Origin: Hydractinia symbiolongicarpus
Taxonomy: Eukaryota; Cnidaria; Hydrozoa; Anthoathecata; Hydractiniidae
DNA length: 64,000 nucleotides
Assembly (NCBI RefSeq): GCF_029227915.1
Contig: NC_079887.1
Coordinates: 1,612,001 to 1,676,000, forward strand
Direction: 5' to 3'
Numbering within the stretch: position 1 is the first letter of the stretch; each line of letters starts with the position of its first letter. A program made the translations under genes and the position numbers. The notes beneath the pieces are model-generated. The model ran no database searches. It was given only the letters and a program-made list of their open reading frames with translations, and was not told the DNA's origin. Shown piece after piece: positions 11,440 to 24,299 of this stretch.

Positions 11440-13290
11440 TCGGCCGGTATAGTCAAAAGTATACAAAGAAAGTACCCTGTGAGTAAACTCATTTCCTGAA
11501 CGATTTTTTAAATTATTTTTTCACCACTAAAACGCATAAGACTTGTAGTTTTTAAAAATGTTTTCATTTTTGATGAAACGCTGAATAAAGGAAGTTTAAT
11601 CGCCGGCAAACGAAAACCCGCGATTTCCCGTTAATCTCGGCTTCGCCCGTATAGTCAAAAGTATACAAAGAAAGTACCCAGGGAGTAAACTCATTTCCCG
11701 AACGATTTTTTAAATTATTTTTTCACCACTAAAACCCATGAGACTTATAGTTTTAAAAAATGTTTTCATTTTTGATGAGACGCTGAAAAAAAGAAGTTAA
11801 ATCGCCGGCAAACAAAAACCCGCCATTTCCCGTAAACCCCTGACTCGGCCCGTATAGTCAAAAGTATACAAAAAAATTACCCAGGGAGTAAACTCATTTT
11901 CCGAACGATTTTTTAAATTATTTTTTCACCATTACAACGCATGAGACTTGTAGTTTTAAAAAATGTTTTCATTTTAGATGAGACGCTGAATAAAAGAAGT
12001 TTTTATCGCCGGCAAACGAAAACCCGCGACTTCCCGTAAATCCCGGACTCGGCCCGTATAGTCAAAAGTATACAAAGAAAGTACCCAGGGAGTAAACTCA
12101 TTTCCCGAACGATTTTTTAAATTATATTTTCACCACTAAAACGCATGAGACTTGTAGTTTTTAAAAATGTTTTCATTTTTGATGAGACGCTGAATGAAAG
12201 AAGTTTAATCGCCGGCAAACGAAAACCTGCGATTTCCCGTAAATCCCGGACTCAGCCCGTATAGTCAACAGTATACAAAGAAAGTACCCAGGGGGTAAAC
12301 TCATTTCCCGAACGATTTTTTAAATTATTATTTCACCACTAAAGCCCATGAGACTTGTAGTTTTTAAAAATGTTTTCATTTTTGATGAGACGCTGAATAA
12401 AAGAAGTTTAATCGCCGGCAAACGAAAACCCGCCATTTCCCGTAAACCCTGGACTCGGCCTGTTTAATCAAAAGTATACAAAGAAAGTACCCAGGGAGTA
12501 AACTCATTTCCCGAACGATTTTTTAAATTATTCTTTCACCACTAAAACGCATGAGACTTGTAGTTTTCAAAAATGTTTTCATTTTTGATGAGACGCTGTA
12601 TAAAAGAAGTTTAATCGCCGGCAAACGAAAATCCGCCATTTCCCGTAAACCCCGGACTCGGCCCGCATAGTCAAAAGTATACAAGGAAAGTACCCAGGGA
12701 GAAACTCATTTCCCGAACGATTTTTTAAATTATTTTTTCACCACTAAAACGCATGAGACTTGTATTTTCAAAAATGTTTTCATTTTTGATGAGACGCTGA
12801 ATGAAAGAAGTTTAATCGCCGGCAAACGAAAACCTGCGATTTTCCGTAAATCCCGGACTCGGCCCGTATAGTCAAAAGTATACAAAGAAAGTACCCAGGG
12901 GGTAAACTCATTTCCCGAACGATTTTTTAAATTATTATTTCACCACTAAAGCCCATGAGACTTGTAGTTTTTAAAAATGTTTTCATTTTTGATGAGACGC
13001 TGAATAAAAGAGTTTAATCGCCGGCAAACGAAAACCCGCCATTTCCCGTAAACCCTGGACTCGGCCTGTTTAATCAAAAGTATACAAAGAAAGTACCCAG
13101 GGAGTAAACTTATTTCCCGAACGATTTTTTAAATTATTTTTTCACCACTAAAACGCATGAGACTTGTAGTTTTCAAAAATGTATTCATTTTTGATGAGAC
13201 GCTGTATAAAAGAAGTTTAATCGCCGGCAAACGAAAACCCGCCATTTTCCGTAAACCCCGGACTCGGCCCGCATAGTCAAAAGTATACAA
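11440..13290 (+). repeat. First copy of 2837-bp-shift duplication
   Basis: Matches 14277-16127 at a constant shift of 2837 bases (14 monomers). Shared rare variants fix the register: tgatgaaacgctgaataaagg at 11571 and 14408, gacgctgaaaaaaag, cattttagatgag, agggagaaactc (one base short), and P-monomer starts at 12548 and 15385. A third partial copy begins near 20.83 kb (tgatgaaacg at 20886); there the cattttagatgag monomer is itself duplicated (about 21.28 and 21.49 kb). Confidence 0.8.
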
Positions 13291-14276
13291 GGAAAGTACC
13301 CTGGGAGTAAACTCATTTCCCAAACGATTTCTTAAATTATTATTTCACCACTAAAGCCCATGAGACTTGTAGTTTTTAAAAATGTTTTCATTTTTGATGA
13401 GACGCTTAATGAAAGTGGTTTAATCGCCAGCAAACGAAAACCCGCGATTTCCCGTAAATCCCGGGCTTGGCCCGTATAGTCGAATGTTTACAAAGAAAGT
13501 ACCCTGTGAGTAAACTCATTTCCTAAACGATTTTTTAAATTATCTTTTCACCACTAAAACGCATGAGACTTGTAGTTTTCAAAAATGTTTTCATTTTTGA
13601 TGAGACGCTGAATAAAAGAAGTTTAATCGCCGGGAAACGAAAACCCGCCATTTCCCGTAAACCCCGGACTCGACCCGTATAGTCAAAAGTATACAGAGAA
13701 AGTACCCAGGGAGTAAACTCATTTCCCGAACGATTTTTTATATTATTTTTTTACCACTAAACGCATGAGACTTGTAGTTTTCAAAAATGTTTTCATTTTT
13801 GATGACACGCTTATTAAAAGAGGTTTAATCGCCGGCAAACGAAATCCCGCGATTTCCCGAAAATCCCGGGCTTGGCCCGTATAGTCGAATGTATACAAAG
13901 AAAGTACCCTGTGAGTAAACTCATTTCCAAAACGATTTTTTAAATTATCTTTTCACCACTAAAACGCATGAGACTTGTAGTTTTCAAAAATGTTTTCATT
14001 TTTGATGAGACGCTGAATAAAAGAAGTTTAATCGCCGGGAAACGAAAACCCGCCATTTCCCGTAAACCCCGGACTCGACCCGTATAGTCAAAAGTATACA
14101 GAGAAAGTACCCAGGGAGTAAACTCATTTCCCGAACGATTTTTTATATTATTTTTTTACCACTAAACGCATGAGACTTGTAGTTTTCAAAAATATTTTCA
14201 TATTTGATGGGACGCTGAATAAAAGAAGTTTAATCGCCGGCAAACGAAAACCCGCCATTTCCCGTAAACCCTGGAC

Positions 14277-16127
14277 TCGGCCGGTATAGTCAAAAGTATA
14301 TAAAGAAAGTACCCTGTGAGTAAACTCATTTCCTGAACGATTTTTTAAATTATTTTTTCACCACTAAAACGCATAAGACTTGTAGTTTTTAAAAATGTTT
14401 TCATTTTTGATGAAACGCTGAATAAAGGAAGTTTAATCGCCGGCAAACGAAAACCCGCGATTTCCCGTTAATCTCGGCTTCGCCCGTATAGTCAAAAGTA
14501 TACAAAGAAAGTACCCAGGGAGTAAACTCATTTCCCGAACGATTTTTTAAATTATTTTTTCACCACTAAAACCCATGAGACTTATAGTTTTAAAAAATGT
14601 TTTCATTTTTGATGAGACGCTGAAAAAAAGAAGTTAAATCGCCGGCAAACAAAAACCCGCCATTTCCCGTAAACCCCTGACTCGGCCCGTATAGTCAAAA
14701 GTATACAAAAAAATTACCCAGGGAGTAAACTCATTTTCCGAACGATTTTTTAAATTATTTTTTCACCATTACAACGCATGAGACTTGTAGTTTTAAAAAA
14801 TGTTTTCATTTTAGATGAGACGCTGAATAAAAGAAGTTTTTATCGCCGGCAAACGAAAACCCGCGACTTCCCGTAAATCCCGGACTCGGCCCGTATAGTC
14901 AAAAGTATACAAAGAAAGTACCCAGGGAGTAAACTCATTTCCCGAACGATTTTTTAAATTATATTTTCACCACTAAAACGCATGAGACTTGTAGTTTTCA
15001 AAAATGTTTTCATTTTTGATGAGACGCTGAATGAAAGAAGTTTAATCGTCGGCAAACGAAAACCTGCGATTTCCCGTAAATCCCGGACTCAGCCCGTATA
15101 GTCAACAGTATACAAAGAAAGTACCCAGGGGGTAAACTCATTTCCCGAACGATTTTTTAAATTATTATTTCACCACTAAAGCCCATGAGACTTGTAGTTT
15201 TTAAAAATGTTTTCATTTTTGATGAGACGCTGAATAAAAGAAGTTTAATCGCCGGCAAACGAAAACCCGCCATTTCCCGTAAACCCTGGACTCGGCCTGT
15301 TTAATCAAAAGTATACAAAGAAAGTACCCAGGGAGTAAACTCATTTCCCGAACGATTTTTTAAATTATTCTTTCACCACTAAAACGCATGAGACTTGTAG
15401 TTTTCAAAAATGTTTTCATTTTTGATGAGACGCTGTATAAAAGAAGTTTAATCGCCGGCAAACGAAAATCCGCCATTTCCCGTAAACCCCGGACTCGGCC
15501 CGCATAGTCAAAAGTATACAAGGAAAGTACCCAGGGAGAAACTCATTTCCCGAACGATTTTTTAAATTATTTTTTCACCACTAAAACGCATGAGACTTGT
15601 ATTTTCAAAAATGTTTTCATTTTTGATGAGACGCTGAATGAAAGAAGTTTAATCGCCGGCAAACGAAAACCTGCGATTTTCCGTAAATCCCGGACTCGGC
15701 CCGTATAGTCAAAAGTATACAAAGAAAGTACCCAGGGGGTAAACTCATTTCCCGAACGATTTTTTAAATTATTATTTCACCACTAAAGCCCATGAGACTT
15801 GTAGTTTTTAAAAATGTTTTCATTTTTGATGAGACGCTGAATAAAAGAGTTTAATCGCCGGCAAACGAAAACCCGCCATTTCCCGTAAACCCTGGACTCG
15901 GCCTGTTTAATCAAAAGTATACAAAGAAAGTACCCAGGGAGTAAACTTATTTCCCGAACGATTTTTTAAATTATTTTTTCACCACTAAAACGCATGAGAC
16001 TTGTAGTTTTCAAAAATGTATTCATTTTTGATGAGACGCTGTATAAAAGAAGTTTAATCGCCGGCAAACGAAAACCCGCCATTTTCCGTAAACCCCGGAC
16101 TCGGCCCGCATAGTCAAAAGTATACAA
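14277..16127 (+). repeat. Second copy of 2837-bp-shift duplication
   Basis: See 11440-13290. The left edge is where the two copies come to share ggccggtatagtc. The right edge is where the final S monomer changes from aaggaaagtaccctggg to aaagaaagtacccaggg. At the right it runs into the 809-bp tetramer array, so the last tetramer of this copy is also the first unit of that array. Confidence 0.78.
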
Positions 16128-17811
16128 AGAAAGTACCCAGGGAGTAAACTCATTTCCCGAACGATTTTTTAAATTATTCTTTCACCACTAAAACGCATGA
16201 GACTTGTAGTTTTCAAAAATGTTTTCATTTTTGATGAGACGCTGTATAAAAGAAGTTTAATCGCCGGCAAACGAAAATCCGCCATTTCCCGTAAACCCCG
16301 GACTCGGCCCGCATAGTCAAAAGTATACAAGGAAAGTACCCAGGGAGAAACTCATTTCCCGAACGATTTTTTAAATTATTTTTTCACCACTAAAACGCAT
16401 GAGACTTGTATTTTCAAAAATGTTTTCATTTTTGATGAGACGCTGAATGAAAGAAGTTTAATCGCCGGCAAACGAAAACCTGCGATTTTCCGTAAATCCC
16501 GGACTCGGCCCGTATAGTCAAAAGTATACAAAGAAAGTACCCAGGGGGTAAACTCATTTCCCGAACGATTTTTTAAATTATTATTTCACCACTAAAGCCC
16601 ATGAGACTTGTAGTTTTTAAAAATGTTTTCATTTTTGATGAGACGCTGAATAAAAGAGTTTAATCGCCGGCAAACGAAAACCCGCCATTTCCCGTAAACC
16701 CTGGACTCGGCCTGTTTAATCAAAAGTATACAAAGAAAGTACCCAGGGAGTAAACTTATTTCCCGAACGATTTTTTAAATTATTTTTTCACCACTAAAAC
16801 GCATGAGACTTGTAGTTTTCAAAAATGTATTCATTTTTGATGAGACGCTGTATAAAAGAAGTTTAATCGCCGGCAAACGAAAACCCGCCATTTTCCGTAA
16901 ACCCCGGACTCGGCCCGCATAGTCAAAAGTATACAAGGAAAGTACCCTGGGAGTAAACTCATTTCCCAAACGATTTCTTAAATTATTCTTTCACCACTAA
17001 AACGCATGAGACTTGTAGTTTTCAAAAATGTTTTCATTTTTGATGAGACGCTGTATAAAAGAAGTTTAATCGCCGGCAAACGAAAATCCGCCATTTCCCG
17101 TAAACCCCGGACTCGGCCCGCATAGTCAAAAGTATACAAGGAAAGTACCCAGGGAGAAACTCATTTCCCGAACGATTTTTTAAATTATTTTTTCACCACT
17201 AAAACGCATGAGACTTGTATTTTCAAAAATGTTTTCATTTTTGATGAGACGCTGAATGAAAGAAGTTTAATCGCCGGCAAACGAAAACCTGCGATTTTCC
17301 GTAAATCCCGGACTCGGCCCGTATAGTCAAAAGTATACAAAGAAAGTACCCAGGGGGTAAACTCATTTCCCGAACGATTTTTTAAATTATTATTTCACCA
17401 CTAAAGCCCATGAGACTTGTAGTTTTTAAAAATGTTTTCATTTTTGATGAGACGCTGAATAAAAGAGTTTAATCGCCGGCAAACGAAAACCCGCCATTTC
17501 CCGTAAACCCTGGACTCGGCCTGTTTAATCAAAAGTATACAAAGAAAGTACCCAGGGAGTAAACTTATTTCCCGAACGATTTTTTAAATTATTTTTTCAC
17601 CACTAAAACGCATGAGACTTGTAGTTTTCAAAAATGTATTCATTTTTGATGAGACGCTGTATAAAAGAAGTTTAATCGCCGGCAAACGAAAACCCGCCAT
17701 TTTCCGTAAACCCCGGACTCGGCCCGCATAGTCAAAAGTATACAAGGAAAGTACCCTGGGAGTAAACTCATTTCCCAAACGATTTCTTAAATTATTATTT
17801 CACCACTAAAG
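15385..17811 (+). repeat. 809-bp tetramer (P-Q-R-S), three tandem copies
   Basis: Four monomer types repeat in fixed order. P: ctgtataaaag, gaaaatccgcc, agggagaaactc. Q: acttgtattttc, gaatgaaagaag, agggggtaaac. R: aaagcccatgag, ataaaagagttt, cctgtttaatc. S: aaaatgtattcat, ctgtataaaag, cccgccattttcc. P starts lie at 15385, 16194 and 17003, exactly 809 bases apart. A single earlier P-Q-R-S sits at 12548-13356, and incomplete or rearranged copies lie at 18.4-20.0 kb. Confidence 0.9.
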
Positions 17812-20800
17812 CCCATGAGACTTGTAGTTTTTAAAAATGTTTTCATTTTTGATGAGACGCTTAATGAAAGTGGTTTAATCGCCAGCAAACGAAAACCCGC
17901 GATTTCCCGTAAATCCCGGGCTTGGCCCGTATAGTCGAATGTTTACAAAGAAAGTACCCTGTGAGTAAACTCATTTCCTAAACGATTTTTTAAATTATCT
18001 TTTCACCACTAAAACGCATGAGACTTGTAGTTTTCAAAAATGTTTTCATTTTTGATGAGACGCTGAATAAAAGAAGTTTAATCGCCGGGAAACGAAAACC
18101 CGCCATTTCCCGTAAACCCTGGACTCGACCCGTATAGTCAAAAGTATACAGAGAAAGTACCCAGGGAGTAAACTCATTTCCCGAACGATTTTTTATATTA
18201 TTTTTTTACCACTAAACGCATGAGACTTGTAGTTTTCAAAAATATTTTCATATTTGATGGGACGCTGAATAAAAGAAGTTTAATCGCCGGCAAACGAAAA
18301 CCCGCCATTTCCCGTAAACCCTGGACTCGGCCTGTTTAATCAAAAGTATACAAAGAAAGTACCCAGGGAGTAAACTCATTTCCCGAACGATTTTTTAAAT
18401 TATTCTTTCACCACTAAAACGCATGAGACTTGTAGTTTTCAAAAATGTTTTCATTTTTGATGAGACGCTGTATAAAAAAAGTTTAATCGCCAGCAAACGA
18501 AAATCCGCCATTTCCCGTAAACCCCGGACTCGGCCCGCATAGTCAAAAGTATACAAGGAAAGTACCCAGGGAGAAACACATTTCCCGAACGATTTTTTAA
18601 ATTATTTTTTCACCACTAAAACGCATGAGACTTGTATTTTCAAAAATGTTTTCATTTTTGATGAGACGCTGAATGAAAGAAGTTTAATCGCCGGCAAACG
18701 AAAACCTGCGATTTTCCGTAAATCCCGGACTCGGCCCGTATAGTCAAAAGTATACAAAGAAAGTACCCAGGGGGTAAACTCATTTCCCGAACGATTTTTT
18801 AAATTATTCTTTCACCACTAAAACGCATGAGACTTGTAGTTTTCAAAAATGTTTTCATTTTTGATGAGACGCTGTATAAAAGAAGTTTAATCGCCGGCAA
18901 ACGAAAATCCGCCATTTCCCGTAAACCCCGGACTCGGCCCGCATAGTCAAAAGTATACAAGGAAAGTACCCAGGGAGAAACTCATTTCCCGAACGATTTT
19001 TTAAATTATTTTTTCACCACTAAAACGCATGAGACTTGTATTTTCAAAAATGTTTTCATTTTTGATGAGACGCTGAATGAAAGAAGTTTAATCGCCGGCA
19101 AACGAAAACCTGCGATTTTCCGTAAATCCCGGACTCGGCCCGTATAGTCAAAAGTATACAAAGAAAGTACCCAGGGGGTAAACTCATTTCCCGAACGATT
19201 TTTTAAATTATTATTTCACCACTAAAGCCCATGAGACTTGTAGTTTTTAAAAATGTTTTCATTTTTGATGAGACGCTGAATAAAAGAGTTTAATCGCCGG
19301 CAAACGAAAACCCGCCATTTCCCGTAAACCCTGGACTCGGCCTGTTTAATCAAAAGTATACAAAGAAAGTACCCAGGGAGTAAACTCATTTCCCGAACGA
19401 TTTTTTAAATTATTTTTTCACCACTAAAACGCATGAGACTTGTAGTTTTCAAAAATGTATTCATTTTTGATGAGACGCTGTATAAAAGAAGTTTAATCGC
19501 CGGCAAACGAAAACCCGCCATTTTCCGTAAACCCCGGACTCGGCCGCATAGTCAAAAGTATACTAAGAAAGTACCCAGGGGGTAAACTCATTTCCCGAAC
19601 GATTTTTTAAATTATTATTTCACCACTAAAGCCCATGAGACTTGTAGTTTTTAAAAATGTTTTCATTTTTGATGAGACGCTGAATAAAAGAGTTTAATCG
19701 CCGGCAAACGAAAACCCGCCATTTCCCGTAAACCCTGGACTCGGCCTGTTTAATCAAAAGTATACAAAGAAAGTACCCAGGGAGTAAACTCATTTCCCGA
19801 ACGATTTTTTAAATTATTTTTTCACCACTAAAACGCATGAGACTTGTAGTTTTCAAAAATGTATTCATTTTTGATGAGACGCTGTATAAAAGAAGTTTAA
19901 TCGCCGGCAAACGAAAACCCGCCATTTTCCGTAAACCCCGGACTCGGCCCGCATAGTCAAAAGTATACAAGGAAAGTACCCTGGGAGTAAACTCATTTCC
20001 CAAACGATTTTTTAAATTATTATTTCACCACTAAAGCCCATGAGACTTGTAGTTTTTAAAAATGTTTTCATTTTTGATGAGACGCTTAATGAAAGTGGTT
20101 TAATCGCCAGCAAACGAAAACCCGCGATTTCCCGTAAATCCCGGGCTTGGCCCGTATAGTAGAATGTTTACAAAGAAAGTACCCTGTGAGTAAACTCATT
20201 TCCTAAACGATTTTTTAAATTATCTTTTCACCACTAAAACGCATGAGACTTGTAGTTTTCAAAAATGTTTTCATATTTGATGGGACTCTGAATAAAAGAA
20301 GTTTAATCGCCGGCAAACGAAGATCCGCGATTTCCCGCAAATCCCGGACTCGGCCCGTATAGTCAAAAGTATACAGAGAAAGTACCCAGGGAGTAAACTC
20401 ATTTACCAAACGATTTTTTAAATTATTATTTCACCACTAAAGCCCATGAGACTTGTAGTTTTTAAAAATGTTTTCATTTTTGATGAGACGCTGAATAAAA
20501 GAAGTTTAATCGCCGGGAAACAAAAACCCGCCATTTCCCGTAAACCCCGGACTCGACCCGTATAGTCAAAAGTATACAGAGAAAGTACCCAGGGAGTAAA
20601 CTCATTTCCCGAACGATTTTTTATATTATTTTTTTACCACTAAACGCATGAGACTTGTAGTTTTCAAAAATATTTTCATATTTGATGGGACTCTGAATAA
20701 AAGAAGTTTAATCGCCGGCAAACGAAGATCCGCGATTTCCCGTAAATCCCGGACTCGGCCCGTATAGTCAAAAGTATACAAAGAAAGTACCCTGTGAGTA

Positions 20801-22269
20801 AACTCATTTCCTGAACGATTTTTTAAATTATTTTTTCACCACTAAAACGCATAAGACTTGTAGTTTTTAAAAATGTTTTCATTTTTGATGAAACGCTGAA
20901 TAAAGGAAGTTTAATCGCCGGCAAACGAAAACCCGCGATTTCCCGTTAATCTCGGCTTCGCCCGTATAGTCAAAAGTATACAAAGAAAGTATCCAGGGAG
21001 TAAACTCATTTCCCGAACGATTTTTTAAATTATTTTTTCACCACTAAAACCCATGAGACTTATAGTTTTAAAAAATGTTTTCATTTTTGATGAGACGCTG
21101 AAAAAAAGAAGTTAAATCGCCGGCAAACGAAAACCCGCCATTTCCCGTAAACCCCTGACTCGGCCCGTATAGTCAAAAGTATACAAAAAAATTACCCAGG
21201 GAGTAAACTCATTTTCCGTACGATTTTTTAAATTATTTTTTCACCACTACAACGCATGAGACTTGTAGTTTTTTAAAAATGTTTTCATTTTAGATGAGAC
21301 GCTGAATAAAAGAAGTTTTTATCGCCGGCAAACGAAAACCCGCGACTTCCCGTAAATCCCGGACTCGGCCCGTATAGTCAAAAGTATACAAAGAAAGTAC
21401 CCAGGGAGTAAACTCATTTCCCGAACTTTTTTTTAAATTATATTTTCACCACTAAAACGCATGAGACTTGTAGTTTTTAAAAATGTTTTCATTTTAGATG
21501 AGACGCTGAATAAAAGAAGTTTTTATCGCCGGCAAACGAAAACCCGCGACTTCCCGTAAATCCCGGACTCGGCCCGTATAGTCAAAAGTATACAAAGAAA
21601 GTACCCAGGGAGTAAACTCATTTCCCGAACGATTTTTTAAATTATATTTTCACCACTAAAACGCATGAGACTAGTAGTTTTCAAAAATGTTTTCATTTTT
21701 GATGAGACGCTGAATGAAAGAAGTTTAATCGCCGGCAAACGAAAACCTGCGATTTCCCGTAAATCCCGGACTCGGCCCGTATAGTCAACAGTATACAAAG
21801 AAAGTACCCAGGGGGTAAACTCATTTCCCGAACGATTTTTTAAATTATTATTTCACCACTAAAGCCCATGAGACTTGTAGTTTTTAAAAATGTTTTCATT
21901 TTTGATGAGACGCTGAATAAAAGAAGTTTAATCGCCGGCAAACGAAAACCCGCCATTTCCCGTAAACCCTGGACTCGGCCTGTTTAATCAAAAGTATACA
22001 AAGAAAGTACCCAGGGAGTAAACTCATTTCCCGAACGATTTTTTAAATTATTCTTTCACCACTAAAACGCATGAGACTTGTAGTTTTCAAAAATGTTTTC
22101 ATTTTTGATGAGACGCTGTATAAAAGAAGTTTAATCGCCGGCAAACGAAAATCCGCCATTTCCCGTAAACCCCGGACTCGGCCCGCATAGTCAAAAGTAT
22201 ACAAGGAAAGTACCCAGGGAGAAACTCATTTCCCGAACGATTTTTTAAATTATTTTTTCACCACTAAAA

Positions 22270-24299
22270 CGCATGAGACTTGTAGTTTTCAAAAATGTTT
22301 TCATTTTTGATGAGACGCTGTATAAAAGAAGTTTAATCGCCGGCAAACGAAAACCCGCCATTTCCCGTAAACCCCGGACTCGGCCCGCATAGTCAAAAGT
22401 ATACAAGGAAAGTACCCAGGGAGTAAACTCATTTCCCAAACGATTTTTTAACTTATTATTTCACCACTAAAGCCCATGAGACTTGTAGTTTTTAAAAATG
22501 TTTTCATTTTTGATGAGACGCTTAATGAAAGTGGTTTAATCGCCAGGAAACGAAAACCCGCGATTTCCCGTAAACCCTGGACTCGGCCTGTTTAATCAAA
22601 AGTATACAAAGAAAGTACCCAGGGAGTAAACTCATTTCCCGAACGATTTTTTAAATTATTTTTTCACCACTAAAACGCATGAGACTTGTAGTTTTCAAAA
22701 ATGTTTTCATTTTTGATGAGACGCTGTATAAAAGAAGTTTAATCGCCAGCAAACGAAAACCCGCCATTTCCCGTAAACCCCGGACTCGGCCCGCATAGTC
22801 AAAAGTATACAAGGAAAGTACCCAGGGAGTAAACTCATTTCCCAAACGATTTTTTAAATTATTATTTCACCACTAAAGCGTTTGAGACTTGTAGTTTTTA
22901 AATATGTTTTCATTTTTGATGAGACGCTTAATGAAAGTGGTTTAATCGCCAGCAAGCGAAAACCCGCGATTTCCCGTAAACCCTGGACTCGGCCTGTTTA
23001 ATCAAAAGTATACAAAGAAAGTACCCAGGGAGTAAACTCATTTCCCGAACGATTTTTTAAATTATTTTTTCACCACTAAAACGCATGAGACTTGTAGTTT
23101 TCAAAAATGTTTTCATTTTTGATGAGACGCTGTATAAAAGAAGTTTAATCGCCAACAAACGAAAACCCGCGACTTCCCGTAAATCCCGGACTCGGCCCGT
23201 ATAGTCAAAAGTATACAAAGAAAGTACCCAGGGAGTAAACTCATTTCCCGAACGATTTTTTAAATTATATTTTTACCACTAAAACGCATGAGACTTGTAG
23301 TTTTCAAAAAAGTTTTCATTTTTGATGAGACGCTGTATAAAAGAAGTTTAATCGCCGGCAAACGAAAACCCGCCATTTCCCGTAAACCCCGGACTCGGCG
23401 CGCATAGTCAAAAGTATACAAGGAAAGTACCCAGGGAGTAAACTCATTTCCCAAACGATTTTTTAACTTATTATTTCACCACTAAAGCCCATGAGACTTG
23501 TAGTTTTTAAAAATGTTTTCATTTTTGATGAGACGCTTAATGAAAGTGGTTTAATCGCCAGGAAACGAAAACCCGCGATTTCCCGTAAACCCTGGACTCG
23601 GCCTGTTTAATCAAAAGTATACAAAGACAGTACCCAGGGAGTAAACTCATTTCCCGAACGATTTTTTAAATTATTTTTTCACCACTAAAACGCATGAGAC
23701 TTGTAGTTTTCAAAAATGTTTTCATTTTTGATGAGACGCTGTATAAAAGAAGTTTAATCGCCGGCAAACGAAAACCCGCCATTTCCCGTAAACCCCGGAC
23801 TCGGCCCGCATAGTCAAAAGTATACAAGGAAAGTACCCAGGGAGTAAACTCATTTCCCAAACGATTTTTTAAATTATTATTTCACCACTAAAGCCCATGA
23901 GACTTGTAGTTTTTAAAAATGTTTTCATTTTTGATGAGACGCTTAATGAAAGTGGTTTAATCGCCAGCAAACGAAAACCCGCGATTTCCCGTAAACCCTG
24001 GACTCGGCCTGTTTAATCAAAAGTATACAAAGAAAGTACCCAGGGAGTAAACTCATTTCCCGAACGATTTTTTAAATTATTTTTTCACCACTAAAACGCA
24101 TGAGACTTGTAGTTTTCAAAAATGTTTTCATTTTTGATGAGACGCTGTATAAAAGAAGTTTAATCGCCGGCAAACGAAAACCCGCCATTTCCCAAAAACC
24201 CCGGACTCGGCCCGCATAGTCAAAAGTATACAAGGAAAGTACCCAGGGAGTAAACTCATTTCCCAAACGATTTTTTAAATTATTATTTCACCACTAAAG
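22270..24299 (+). repeat. 406-bp dimer array with hybrid second monomer
   Basis: An S-like monomer (ctgtataaaag, cccgcatag, aaggaaag) alternates with a hybrid monomer that starts cttaatgaaagtgg like beta and ends ccctggactcggcctgttta like R. Equivalent sites fall at 406-bp steps, except for one extra monomer of 203 bp at about 23.07-23.28 kb, so the third step is 609 bp. The extra monomer is itself a hybrid: ctgtataaaag followed by gcgacttcccg and cccgtatagtc. Confidence 0.85.
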
